From positions 44,245,330-44,309,329 of the forward strand of contig CM055104.1 in the NCBI GenBank assembly GCA_029204225.1: 64,000 nt of DNA. The letters are read 5' to 3'. Made by a program: the position numbers and the translations under genes. Positions 45,013 to 58,941 of the stretch are shown one piece after another. How positions within the stretch are numbered: position 1 is the stretch's first letter; each line of letters opens with the position of its first letter. The DNA is from Diphasiastrum complanatum (taxonomy: Eukaryota > Streptophyta > Lycopodiopsida > Lycopodiales > Lycopodiaceae). The notes under the pieces are model-generated. The model saw only the letters and a program-made list of their open reading frames with translations. It was not told where the DNA came from and searched no databases.

Positions 45013-46004
45013 CTGTGTACTCAGTAAACCATTCTTTGTGAGAAGTCATGTGTTGGGTAGCGCCACTGTCCAGACACCAGCTATCATAGTCTTTGTTGCT
45101 ACTTTTGTAAGCCGTTAGTAGTTCTGATGGTTTGTCTTCATCAGAGATGTGCTCCTTGAATTCCGTCGCATTGGAGGAGTTGGGCTACAATTGTTTTGTT
45201 TCTTGGCCTCATTGTAGATGCGGATATGACACTCCTTGATGTCGCAGTTTGCCCTCTTACAATATCTGCAAAAGAGCTTCTTGTGCAATCCACTGCTCTC
45301 TAATTGAATATGAGGCTTTTGCTACTACTGCACTTGATTCTTGACCTTGAAGTTGTCTTTCTTCTTTGTGTATAGAGCCAGGAACTTGTCTTTGATGGAC
45401 AGATCACTGGTCTTTCTCTGCATTTCTTCTTGAAGAAGATGACCGATGACCTTTTGAAGAGTCAAGTCAGATTGAGTGAAGATCATAACAACAAAGTGTT
45501 CATAGGAATTTAGTAAAGAAGAAAGCAAGGTCATAACAGCATTATCATCTTGAATAACACATCCTACAACTGATAACTGATCTAATAAAGACTTGAAATT
45601 GTTGATGTGAGAAGTGATGGTGGTAGAATCAGACATTCTTAAAGTGAATAACTTCCTTCTGAGGTATAACCATGTAGTTGTTACATTGTGAGTCTCATAC
45701 AGATTCGATAACAAGTCTAATGCTTCTTTGGAGGACTTGCATATGGTAACGTGTGATATTTGGGAGTTGACTAAATTCAAAGTGATAGGGCATTCAAATC
45801 GTTGAACTTCCATGCCTTTGCTATGTCATAATCGTCGTCGTCGTCTGGTCTCGGGTTTGACCCATCTACGACTTCCCAAAGGTCTCTATCTATAAGCATC
45901 ATCCAGAGTTTTAGTTTTAAGATATAGAAGTTAGATCTGTTGAACTTGTCGATGATTCTAACTTCGTTGGATGAAGAAGATGAGGAGTTACCAGTAAGAG
46001 ACAT
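45013..46004 (-). pseudogene. Copia gag and protease start
   Basis: Gag starts at 46004 (MSLTGNSSSSSSNEVR, then NFYILKLKLWMMLIDRDLWEVVDG). It shifts frame near 45800 and continues 45813-45325 (ALDLLSNLYET, FTLRMSDSTTITSHINNF, MTLLSSLLNSYEHFV). After a stop, the knuckle reads CRYCKRANCDIKEC: spacing C-x2-C-x4-C-x4-C, i.e. Cys in place of His. The protease opening SWCLDSGATQHMTSHKEWF lies at about 45015-45095. Everything downstream is lost at the junction with the plus-strand element. Confidence 0.85.
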
Positions 46005-46057
46005 GTTGACAGTAATACAAATAGAACAATCTCAATCTCTCAATTTATTTGGCTGAT

Positions 46058-46808
46058 GCTCTGATACTAATCTGTAAGGGTGAGAGGACGGAACGAAGAA
46101 AGAGAGAAGGAAATATTTGCAGAAATCTCCCGTTGTTATGGGTTGCTACCAACAAGAACAATCTAAAAGATTATTAATGCAGAAATGGATTCACAACTCA
46201 TGTGTTTTCACTCACAAAAACTTAAAAATTAATTCATACCCAAATAAAATGAGTACAGTCCACCGATGTGATTAGAAGAGGTGTGTTATTACTGTAAATC
46301 AGATTCAGAGTGAAGTTCAGTTTAGAATGCAAAATGATAGTGTTGTGTGATAATGCAAGTTCCTCGTCAAAGACAACCATCGGCTGATCAAAATTTTAAG
46401 AAGTCGTAGACGACTATGATGTGCTCAAAGTGAGTGAACAAGCAGTAAGAGTGTCATCAAATCACAACATCATACATCTACGTTAAACACAGATGATAAA
46501 ACGTTTTGCTTCTATATTACAATGAAAGCTTGAACAACACTGAGTACGTTATAGCCATGAATGGAGGCGTAACTTACGCTTGATATAATTCGCTCTGTTG
46601 GTGGAGCATCATGTAAAGTGCATGATGAAGGTGTATTTATACACTACATCCATGTATTACAATAAATGCTTGTCATCTAACTAAGTACTTTGTTGTACTC
46701 ACGAAGTAGACTTGTAATGAAAACTATACAATGTGTACATAAATTAATGGTCTCCTTTGGGAGATTGATATGGTGGCGCTTTATCACAACCACATGTTGA
46801 CTTTTGCA
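46058..46808 (-). repeat. Primer site and antisense copia 5' LTR
   Basis: GCTCTGATACTA (46058-46069) is a one-base variant of the antisense priming site. The LTR begins TGTAAGGGTGAGAGG at 46073 and runs to about 46792-46808. On the minus strand a TATA box (GTATAAATAC) lies near 46631. No 3' LTR survives. Confidence 0.7.
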
Positions 46809-46813
46809 GTGCC

Positions 46814-47270
46814 TTAGCGATTGGTCTGAAACATCCAACCAAAATAAGAAGGAAGTGCATTGGTTAGTCTTATGGTGACCATCTTTGCCAGGGGTGCAAA
46901 GGTCTCATCATAATTGATGCCCTTGGATTGAGCATACTCCTTGGCCACAAGCCTTGCCTTGTGCATAAAAACACTCCCATCTTGATTAAACTTGAGCTTG
47001 AAATTCACTTACATCCAATCACATTCTTATCCATAGGTAGATCAACAAGCATCCAAGAATCATTTCCAATGAATGCATTGTACTCACCATGATCACACAT
47101 AGCTTGAAAACATTCCTTTGACTCTATGGCTTTATTAACATTTGAAGGATCTTCAAAGGATGTGATGAAAGCAAAAAGAAATCTTGCTTACCCTTGTCCT
47201 GGTATGTGAGCCTTGATGGCTCCATCCTTACCCTTGTGGTTCTTCTTGGTGTGCTTGGTGTCCTTGGCTC
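46814..47270 (-). pseudogene. Copia RT N-terminus and linker
   Basis: From the right: linker EPSRLTYQDKGKQ, close to the element at 1060-2813, then RT start SWMLVDLPMDKNVIGC, and 47008-46814 with KARLVAKEYAQSKGINYDETFAPLAKM and YFGW. It is cut off shortly after that at the neighbouring LTR. Several frame breaks. Confidence 0.8.
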
Positions 47271-47308
47271 TAGCTCCTCCTCATGATTAAGCTCCTCCTT
47301 GATCTAGG

Positions 47309-47503
47309 CTACCTCTCTTCCAATAGAGTGGTTAGTTGAATCATCTTCAATTTTATGCTTCTAGTCTCATGAAAAATGACATATCTAGATATGACAAACT
47401 TTAGAGAAGAGGGAATGTAAACTTTGTAAACTTTGCTTGCATTTCCATAAACTACAATGATCCCCTTCATGGATGATAGATCTTCCTTGGTCCTTGTGTC
47501 CAA
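47309..47503 (-). pseudogene. Integrase C-terminus
   Basis: Reads GIIVVYGNASKVYKVYIPSSLKFVISRYVIFHE, the end of copia integrase. Upstream (47504-47725) only fragments such as KPFVMV-type sequence and FGRLFKLDAF can be seen, so the catalytic core is largely deleted. Confidence 0.7.
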
Positions 47504-47725
47504 AGGGAGGTCATTTTGCTCTCCTCGACTACCATCACAAATGGGTTAGGATCAACAAAAGCATCAAGCTTAAATAACCTCCCAAACCTTGTTCCGCTTG
47601 CTATGATATTTCCATATTCCTTGATTTTTCATACATTAGTAGGGAATTACACAATGAAACAATGATCTAAAAGTTGGCCAACACTAAGCAAATTCTTAGT
47701 GATGCTAGGAATGAAGAGAACACCA

Positions 47726-48172
47726 CTATATCTTACTCTTCTTGGAAGATCTTAAGCATAAGGGAATAGATCCCACACCTTTTATCTTACATTCATGATC
47801 CTTTTTTGTATAGATGGACTTTATAGGTCCTACATAAGGTGTGAGCTGAGAAAAATAATCTCTTTTACTGAACATGTGGGAGCTAGCCCCAGTATCAATC
47901 CACCAAGGATCTTCACCTTTGTCATTTGATGATAATAACATTGACCTCATGAGTGAGTCCTCATGAGAATTATCTTCCTCCTCTTATCCAATGTTGGCTT
48001 GTCTTTGTGCTTGCTTTCTCTTGAAGCATTCTGAGGCATAGTGCCCCATCTTGCTACAATAGAAGCATTTTACCTTGGATTTGTCCTTCTTGGGCTTTGT
48101 TTCTTCAAATGCTAGCAAATATAGAAAGGGTCCACACAATATTGAAAACTTGACTTTATCTTCTAAATCCAA
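47726..48172 (-). pseudogene. Protease and gag zinc knuckle
   Basis: 48172-47984 gives a Lys-rich gag end and CFYCSKMGHYASEC, a complete CCHC knuckle. 47950-47726 gives WWIDTGASSHMFSKRDYF with the DTGA active site intact and IKGVGSIPL. The N-terminal half of gag is absent: 48173-48484 reads as leader. Confidence 0.85.
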
Positions 48173-48484
48173 ACCCAGCTCAAATTACTCATAAATTTGA
48201 TCAAAACCAGTCTCCTCCTTGATCCGAAATTTTAGAAGAAGGATAAATCAATCTATACTGAGAAAAAAATCAATTTGGTTTGCTTGAACAAAAGTGACTC
48301 ATTATCAATCTCTAAAGCTATAACATAGCAAATCAGATCCTCTTTGATCTATTTTCATCCAAATGGAACCAAACTTGGAGGTACAATCCCTAGATTATCA
48401 ACTAGTAGCAAGAGCAAACCAATACTACTCAAAATCTAGGATTGAAGCTTGAAAAAATCAAATCAAAAACTCAATTTTGATTAG

Positions 48485-49193
48485 GCTCTGATACGACGAT
48501 AAAATTTACAGAAAAATGAAACCCAACCAATGCTAAAATTGATGGAGAATGCACATTTGATTGATCTACATCCAAACAATGAGCTAAAGGATTAGTTACC
48601 AAAACTAGCTTATTTTGGCATTTAACTCCACGTTAGGCAAATAGATTTGATCAAACACTCCATTAAAAAGGCCAGCAAGCTTCAAGAACCTGTAATTGAC
48701 TTTATAACCTTCCAATAAAGGTAATAAATGCATAGTATCACTCACATATCAAAGCTCTATCTCATCACACAAAAACAATGTCAAGGAAAGTGAGAGATCT
48801 CAATTTTTCATCAAAATCTATGACAAAACCTCATATATATATATATATATATACATATCCATCTTGGATTTAGGGTTTAGGATACCCATCAACCTTGCTA
48901 GACCTAAACTCAAATTCAATACCTTAAAATATTCCATCAACCCTAGCATTGACCTCAAGATCTCGAGATCCAACAACAAGGAAAAACATCCTATTAAAAA
49001 TAGTCCTACATTCTCTCTACAATGCTAATGTACATTTTGTACTCATTAGAAAAGATGCCAATAGACCTCATGTGAGGATTTTACATGATTAGGCATAGGG
49101 TGAGCATCTAGACATGTGGCATGTGCCACATCATCACTTACAAGTGGAATTACAAGAACCTAGGCTAGAATTGTGAAATTTCAATAGAATGCA
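48485..49193 (-). repeat. Primer site and antisense copia 5' LTR
   Basis: GCTCTGATACGA (48485-48496) is a one-base variant of the antisense priming site. The LTR runs from 48497 to about 49193. A TA microsatellite (48835-48854) occupies the TATA-box position on the minus strand. The inner 170 bp match 56304-56469 on the other strand. The outer end is estimated. Confidence 0.7.
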
Positions 49194-52100
49194 TCTAAGT
49201 GTTGATTTTGATCGTTTTGCCAAAGCACATTTTTTTTTACGGAGATTGTGGATATTGAAAGCAACATTCTTGCCAACAAATTGCAAATTTTTGCATACAT
49301 AAACAAAATCTCACAAGAATTTTTGGCCCATAAAAAGTCCATAGCATGTCAAGGTCTTTTCACACACAGTTGTAGGCCTTCTATTCATCAAAAAACTCAA
49401 CATTCATTGGGGAGAAAAAACAAATAGGTCTTTACACCATTTCACTAAGAAGTGAGGCCCCCCCGTGCGGCAGATGACTCAGCTTAAAAGATTAATAGAA
49501 GACAAACTCCAGAGTTTGAAGGCTGTCTTAGAAGCTTTGAATTCAAGGGTGTGGCTAGGAACCAGAGGGACTTGACAGCTCTTGGCTTGGCAGAACTCAA
49601 AGGAAGATTGATTGTCAATATCACAGATTTTTTGAAAAACCATTTCAAGTTGGGAAGCACTTTCTTCTTCCAAATCATCAACAAATACTAAGGGATGAGG
49701 ACAAAGTGGTGGATCAATAGATAGTAGGAGAAGGAATCTCAGAGGTGATACCATTTTTATTTTCCAAACAATTGAAGATTTTACGTTGTGTGAATAGTAG
49801 AATTTTTTCTCATCTTCAAATTTTTCAACATAAGTAGGGAAATTGATAAAAATACTTTCAACAATACTTAGATAATCATGTTTTTAATGAAATCCATATA
49901 AACTTTAACCCAATCCAAGGTGATCATAAGATCAATACGGCAAAGTATTCTTTCATCGGGACCAACAACATCACAGGTGGCTCTATCAGTAGAATTAATA
50001 AAATTGTAGATTTCAGTGGCTTTCTTCATGCATTAGATAATAGTTTGAATAAAAAGGTTAGGTGCAGGAAGGATTCACCATAACCAAGCATAACCACATC
50101 AGAAAACCATCTTGTGAAATAGATCGTAACAACAGCCATAAAACTGGAATAAAGACAAACATTTGGTACTATCCCGGTCAAAAGGTAGTATGAGGATGCA
50201 GAGAGGGAGTAACATAGATTTCACATGGTCTCTCTTGAACAAGTCAAGGCCAAATCCTTCGAGTCCTTTCGTCTTATAACATAACAGATTAAAATAAAGC
50301 TGAAAAAAACTTATAGTACAAAACACCATAAAGTGAAGCAAGTTTTAGGATACTCAACTGTTACTTGCCACCGTCCCACAAAACACAACCACACGAGTTA
50401 TTTCAGTGAGGAAGACAGGTGCCATAGTTGAGCAACACTTGTCATCCATGTCTGAAACAAGATTCACTATCAGCTTAAATAAAGATAACATCCATTAGTC
50501 CAATCTTCCCTACCAAGCATTCTACCAAATCGTAGGTCTTGCCCTAATATCACCGTATCAGGGCATCCGCCATGCTGATCAGTATAAGGCAAGTAATCCT
50601 ATAGTTAAATCATATTTACATAGCTTTGCACTAATGAAGCCTACTCACAACATGTGGAAAAGGTGTAGTTTGGTCATATAGATCGGTGACAGGGGATGTC
50701 CATGCCATTTTGCACCCATTAGTATTGGTGAAGTTAATTGGTACCTGATGGACCCTATGTACAAATGCTTGGGCAAATCCATGTCGTTCAAGCTGCCTTG
50801 GGCAAATTCATGCCACTCAGGTTAACCAAACATTACACTGATTCATAACATTAAGATGTCAAATAATTGTAACATAATACTTTGCTATAGTCCATTATTT
50901 TGTTTTGATGCAACAAGTGAAAGTGTGTACATCCTCGTAGGTATCAGGGTACTTCTGTACCATAATGACCCCAAAGACTAGGACCATAGTCTTGTACGAG
51001 TGTGGTAGGTACTGATGAGCATCTCCATGTTTTCCAGTTCCACTATACATATACTTTAACTCATGAATATGAGCAAGGGTTATTGCCACTTATGTAGGTA
51101 GGTTTTTATATTTGTCGTATGATATGTTATTAATTTTGGACGACCAACTTTTTCCGCATCGTTTTTTCTTGTACTTTATTAGTTACATAAAGCATCTTAC
51201 AAAATGTCATAGAGTACACATCTACCATTTCACATAATCTTAAGTGGTTATGGAGTATAAAGATTTTTATTATTTCATATCATTCCTATCCAAGTAAATG
51301 AAGTCTCTTTTGGAGTCATACCTGAATATGTGTAGTAGATTCCTCTTGAGAGGTCAACATGATCGTTACTTCCACTTGGTTTTGACAGAATTCCTAATAT
51401 CATTATGATTATTGAGCCACGAGTTCCAAGTCATCATCATACATCTTTTTGAAAATACAATGTTTCAAGGCAAGCCATAATACATGTGGAGTGTTTATTC
51501 TTCAAGAGCAACGTTGTTCTTAGTCACTAAGAAACCCATATTAAGCAATAATCGTAAGTTCTTTGCCATACCTATGTTTTGCTTATTGTAAGCAAACAAT
51601 GTCCAATAAAGAGGTCGGTAAGAGTTCATACCTACTTTAAAAGACTTCGTTGGCAACACCTTACTACACCAGAGTTGATCTTATTTGGTGTGGTAGATTA
51701 TGCTACTTGTTGTAACCATGTAGAACGAGGGCGACCATATAGTGCATGCATGGGATCATTCATCATCAAGAAATTAGCTTATTTGATACAAAAGAAAACA
51801 AAGATCCTTCGCTGGTCAGTAACTACAATATAGTGTGTGATAATCATGCGAACAATGACCAATATGATGTGCAAAATCAAGCATAAACACGTGCAGATCC
51901 ATTCTATCTGGCAGCGCTAGTAAAAGCACAAAGTATATACATAAAATGATTGTAAGACAGCAAACAACTATTATTAGCACCTATTCCATATCAGAAATAG
52001 CAAGCAATATGTCTAATCCTTGCTTATATCAACCAAAGAAGCAATGCGTAATCATTCATTGAAAGAGAAATAAGATTGCTGGCTAGAGGCCAGTTGGATG

Positions 52101-52556
52101 CTTACCAAGTGTATGAAATGAGCATCAAAATCCGTTGGAAGGGAGTGCTCTTCAGCGCTCAAGCGTGGCCTTGATTATCAACTCTTTGTTGCAAACCAAT
52201 TCCTCTTCAAGATGGCAAGAGTCACATAGCTCGTGATGAATGAGGAAGGGAGAAAGAAGTGGAGGTAGGTTGTTGGCCCTCCATCGACCTTATATACTTA
52301 TTTTTGGACTCAAAAAAGCACAAGGTAAAGTGAGTGCTCACCATTAGGTTAAGACCCCTAAAATCTAATGAATCTTAATCATTGAATTATGAAGCTTTAG
52401 GTGCAAGTTAGGTATATAAGATCTAAACCCCAAAAAAATTAATTTGCATATAGTTCTCACAGGTTTATTAAACTTACAAAAGTCATTTTTCCGGTGCACT
52501 TGGCGAAGTCAAAAAAAGAGCTTATAACGAGATTTTTTTAAAGTAACATGGAGTCC

Positions 52557-52558
<2 letters not shown>
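49194..52558. other. Intergenic stretch, no recognised gene
   Basis: Several minus-strand frames of 60-91 codons (49479-49754, 50099-50341, 50895-51089) match no family I know and are not continuous with each other. No LTR pairs, priming sites or RNA genes are evident. Confidence 0.4.

Positions 52559-52639
<81 letters not shown>
52559..52639. repeat. (GA)n microsatellite
   Basis: An uninterrupted GA run of 81 bp. It pairs in reverse complement with the CT run 102 bp downstream. Confidence 0.98.
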
Positions 52640-52642
<3 letters not shown>

Positions 52643-52736
52643 AAAATCAATGCTAAGCTCCACTCTTCATTTTGTATGATGTACTCTTATTGTTATCAAT
52701 CGAAATAGTTGTAGGCTAGGCTCTTAGTCAACTCCT

Positions 52737-54400
<1,664 letters not shown>

Positions 54401-54403
54401 GAG

Positions 54404-55617
54404 TTGTGTGACCCAATATGCCTAGGCTTAATGGGTAATGGTCATAAATGCAAGAACAATTCCTCTATTATCTGGTTTGACCACGTTGTATGGTTTATGA
54501 TGAACAACCTTGGTAAGTTCTTCCCTGACGCTTCCTTACAAAATCATATCAACGTCTTTTTCCTTTGTTTACACAAACCAGCAAGAGATGTTGTGAAAGT
54601 CTGTATTAGCTTCCTCTACATTAGGCAGTATATGATCGATGCCTCCATAGAGCTATCAGTTGATCCGTCATGTAAACTCCTTTACAAACTTGGTGCTGCC
54701 ACAAAAATATATGGGAGATTGAAAAACTACTAAAAAAACCAAGTTTTTCAGCTCTTCAAGACAAATACTTTCTGAATTCCAACAAGAGGACTAGAGCTTT
54801 TAACCTCAAAAATCCAAGCTCAATGGTATCAGGAAGTGACAACAAGATAAAGAAATATCTGCGTGGACAAAGCAACAGTGGAAAGGAAGATCTACCAGTA
54901 AAAAACCTTAACTTCGATAGAAATTAATCATTGTGCAAGACAAAGAGGAAACAAAAAGGGTGTTTGTCATCAATGCGGTAAAGCGGATCCAGCTTAGCAA
55001 TCAAAGCGTTAAAGGGAAGGCATTTTTGCATTTAATTACTATAATAGGAGTTTTGAGAATATCAATGTTAAGCAGTTTTTTTGCAGAAACCTTACTTTAT
55101 ATTTTTGGCTCTATTGATGAATTCTATGATGACATTGTCTTTGATAAACTTATTTGTTGCACATTAAAACACTTTGGTATAAACCCTATGATGTTTTTTG
55201 CGACTTCAGCTTTACTTATTCGACTATTGTTGTTGTCTTACAAATAAGCGTTTGAAAGAGTTTGTTTCAAAAGAATTTATGCATGTTATCTCAACAAATT
55301 GCAACATTGTATACAAACAAACTACTAAGGAAAGACTTATGTAAAGGTTTGAATCATATTGCTTTACGTCGTTCCAACATTAATGAAGTTGCTACAGAAC
55401 TATATTATGGATGGTTAAGATTAGTGACATTATTACCTTCTTACAAAAACATTGATTTGGATACTCAAGAAGAACACGCACGACTTTACTAAGATATGGC
55501 TTTAAACTACTTGAAAAATACTAAATGGCTACATTGCAACTCCTTAACTAGGAATCGTCTTAAAAGTGCTATGAGTGAGATTATTGGATCACTTACTAGT
55601 TATATGTTAATGGTATA
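54404..55617 (+). pseudogene. Unrecognised broken coding stretch
   Basis: Successive plus-strand frames (54404-54733, 54933-55247, 55262-55492 with continuation past one stop to 55617) have protein-like composition, rich in helical Leu/Ile/Lys patterns, e.g. ARDVVKVCISFLYIRQYM and ELYYGWLRLVTLLPSYKNIDL. They could be remains of an alpha-helical host gene or of a transposon protein. I do not recognise the family. The frames shift and contain stops, so it is not functional as it stands. Confidence 0.3.
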
Positions 55618-55914
55618 GATAAAGCACAACACAACCCTTGCTTGATGTGTATTCAATTCGTCAAAAGTCTTGCCTTACAAAGATTATCTAGCCCAAACTT
55701 TGCCCCACGTTCCCTGATAATACTGATAATTCAGTTGAAACCTCCATGAATGCAATAAGGGCATCTTTTGACAATACGATACCAAACGATTGACACGGGA
55801 AAGAAGTCCTCCCATTTATATTATGTACATTCAAATCCCACAAAAATACATCTAGATGGATCACAAACGTACATGACTACTATTTCTCTAAATTAGCCAT
55901 GATCTGTCTAGGGA

Positions 55915-56303
55915 ATTCAGCATGACTGATCTAGGCGTTGTTCATTCCTTATTAGGAATTCACATTACTAGAAATAGACTTCAGAAGAAGATCTATCTTA
56001 GCCAGTAGAAATATCTAGAGAATGTTCTAGAAAAAATTCATATGTCTGATTGCAAACCGATTGATACACCAATGGATCCAAGTATTATATTGACTAAACC
56101 TTCCTGTGCAGACACCGAAAGTGAAGTACTCGACTTAACGAAGTACTCTTTTCATTCACTGATCAGATCTTTGATGTATGCCATGATATGCACTAGACCA
56201 GATCTAGCATACATTGTTAGTATGTTAAGTCAATTCATGTCCGATCCTAGGATCTCTCATTGGAGAGCATTAAAGAGAGTGATGAAATATATTCAAGGAC
56301 TTT
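55915..56303 (+). pseudogene. Copia RT C-terminal fragment
   Basis: Reads FSMTDLGVVHSLLGIHITRN, IYLSQ (stop) KYLENVLEKIHMSDCKPIDTPM, then YSFHSLIRSLMYAMICTRPDLAYIVSMLSQFM and HWRALKRVMKYIQG, the RT-RNase H connection of copia. It begins after the YVDD box and is joined at ~56303 to LTR sequence, with no RNase H. The family differs from the other RTs here (D-C-K-P-I-D-T-P-M). Confidence 0.85.
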
Positions 56304-56469
56304 TTTATGGAGTGTTTGATCAAATCTATGTGCCTAAAGTGGAGTTAAATTCCAAGACAAGCTAGTTTTGTTAACTAGTTTTGATTCTAGCTCATTGTTT
56401 GAATGTAGATCAATCAAATGTGCGTTCTCCATCACTTTTAACATTGATTGGAATTCATTTTGTTGTAGG
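56304..56469 (+). repeat. LTR 3'-end fragment fused to RT
   Basis: 'ggagtgtttgatcaaatct...gatcaatcaaatgtgcgttctccatca' is the reverse complement of the inner end of the LTR at 48497-49193. The open frame of the RT fragment runs 20 codons into it. Downstream, 56470-57350 shows no identifiable gene. Confidence 0.75.
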
Positions 56470-57507
56470 TGTGGCAAAATTATCACAATCAAAACTTGTG
56501 TGCACTAGGAGGCATAATCATGAGAATCTTTTCTATGTCTTAATCCTATGTTAGGGTTAGCACTAAAACATAGAGTAGTATTTTTACTAAACAAAGAACA
56601 AGATGGAACATGGCCCATGACATTTGGTGGTTGACTTTTCTATATATTGTAAGGAAAAATGCTTAGTAGTTTATTTTTGTGATTTAGAAACATCCCATCC
56701 AACCACAAGTGGAGGCATGATTTTGATGAAGGGTTCATTTAAGAGGCTCTCCAATTTACAAGTAGTCCATCTTCAATGATAAAACTAAGTGGAAATCTTG
56801 CACTTGATTTGATCACAAGTGGGATGCTTTGGTCCTCTTTACACTAGCCTTGGTACAAGAGGTCAGATTTGGTTAAGGCATGAGTTAGGTAGCAAGTTAA
56901 ATTTCACCCTCTATTGACATGTGAAGAGGGTGACATGTTAGAGTTTCTTTACATGCAATCTATCCACCCGTGGGAAATGATTGTCAATAGAGGGTGTGAT
57001 TGTTGATGTCATTAAAAACAATTGTACATATCCTCCTAGCCTGGGCTAAGCTAGGGTGAACATGTTTAATGACTCTACGATTTTAGTGGTAGTCTTTGCT
57101 TCCATAGTTCCCAATCAACCTCTCCTCGGCAATAAGATGGTTGTGATCTCATTAAATCATAGCATTTGGGTACATTTGCCATAAAGAGGCAATGATGCTA
57201 TGATGGTTGCAATGAACAATCTCATTATACCATCACATGTGGCCACATTTGCCATAAGGAGGAGCTATTTTCAAAGATAATGCATGATCATGAACTCCGA
57301 ACACAATTGATAAAATGTCTTCATTCATGGAGGAGGAAATGGAGACCCAATCCCTAGATCGATGAGTCATTCTTTTGTGAAAGGGGCACATGTAAAGAGG
57401 CCTTTACTCAAGGGCCCTCCTCCCACCTTTTTCCCTTCCGTTTCACGAGAAATCCCAGATCCCAAAAGGGGTGACAGAAAAGCGCCTTCTGAGAAACACC
57501 TTCACGT

Positions 57508-57509
57508 TT

Positions 57510-57541
<32 letters not shown>

Positions 57542-57546
57542 TCTCT
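57508..57546. repeat. CT-rich microsatellite
   Basis: Short interrupted (CT)n run ahead of the CLE gene region. Such runs are common in plant 5' regions, but it lies 1.4 kb upstream of the CLE start, so a link is uncertain. Confidence 0.7.
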
Positions 57547-58941
57547 GCCTGCGCTTAATGGCAGCACATATTTGAAGCAGCAGCAGCAGATTGTATATTG
57601 TGAAGGAAATTGCGTGATGATTGAGGGTGGAGGCAGAGCATGACCCACGATCGGCATTTCAAGGAAGCAACAGACATTGCAGAATGGATTGTATAATCAG
57701 AATTGAGCAGTCGGTGAGACGGCATTTGTTTCTAAAATACATTTAAAACTAAGCGATATAATGTAGAGATGGTGATGGAAGGTCAGATCAGGAGATTTGT
57801 TAGTGCTGCAGTTGACTTCAGCATTTAGACTTAATGCATTGTCGGTAAAATATTGCAACCTAGAAGTTGAACCTACCACCACAGATTGCTGAAAAATGGT
57901 GAGGGAAAGTGAAGGAAAGCGGAGCAAGGAATCTAGGATCTAGATTTTGCATCTATCTATGGGTGTTAGAGTAGGGTACTGCAGTGATTAGTGGAAGATG
58001 CAATAGAATAAAGAAGCGGTTGCTGGAATGAAATGAAGCAGTTAGCGAATTCAGTTAATGAAAATATGAAAAGTTAGAACCTAACCGGAATCAGTGATGG
58101 TGATCACCACCAGACGAGGTAAGGTGGCCTATGCACTGTAGCTATGGCTGTTAGAGCATAGAAGCCCACCACCACCATGCAAGGAAGATTGGGGTGGCGT
58201 TTTGAGAGCAATAAGTAAGAACGTGGTTGTGAGGGATAGCAATAAGGATGAAGTTGGTATTAAAGAAGCTTGAAGCTGGATGGCTTTAGGCAGACTGTTG
58301 GCTTGCTCTGTAGCCCCTGCTATGGCCCATCGCCGCCCAGCAATGATCCCTTCTGTCACCTGTCTATCTCTGCCTTACTCTGCAAGCTATTCTCCTTTTC
58401 TGACCACCAGGGCGTAGTACTCTAATCTCTTTCTCCAGCGGTGGCTTGATTCCTAGGCTTGCTGTAGAAGAAGAAACTCCCAATACGCAACAGAAGTGAC
58501 CTTTTTCTCTTCTAATCACCCTGTTTTTTTTGGCTGCCTTTTGGAAGCCGTGTCTTGGTCCTCTCTTCAAGAAAGCCACTCCAAGTTGAGTCTCGTTTCC
58601 ACCATCTCCTTCGGAATCAGAAGTATCCCAATTGCGCCTCAGTTTGCCCGTTGCTGCGTTGGTTTTCTCTGTGCTGAGCCACCAGGCGACAAATCCTTGC
58701 TTTGTGGTTGACTCTCTTCACGTATGTACAAATTGCAGAGGCCAAGCTGCTTCTTCAACTTCTGTCTGGCTTATCCCACTTCGGGATCGCTTCTATCCTT
58801 AATCCGATCATTTGTCTGCATTGCTCTGCAAATAGACGATTGATTCAAAACTTGTTTATACAACAAGCGGAAGTTCAGAACTCATAGCATAGCATAACAG
58901 GCAATACTATTGTTGGATTCCTTTCTAGATGCACAGAAAAT
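57547..58941. other. Upstream region of the CLE gene
   Basis: No transposon similarity and less AT-rich than the left part of the window. Several short frames on both strands lack recognisable motifs. A weak TATA-like 'gtttata' lies at 58854-58860, about 80 bp before the CLE start codon. It could serve as the core promoter, but this is a guess. Confidence 0.35.

Noticed and set aside
54404..54900. Faint resemblance to HEAT-repeat ribosome biogenesis proteins (RRP12-like)
   Set aside because: Based on a few residues (ARDVVK-type segment) from memory. Not strong enough to name.
58129..58579. Minus-strand frames upstream of the CLE gene
   Set aside because: Short, no motifs, no conserved start context. 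Likely chance frames in higher-GC DNA.
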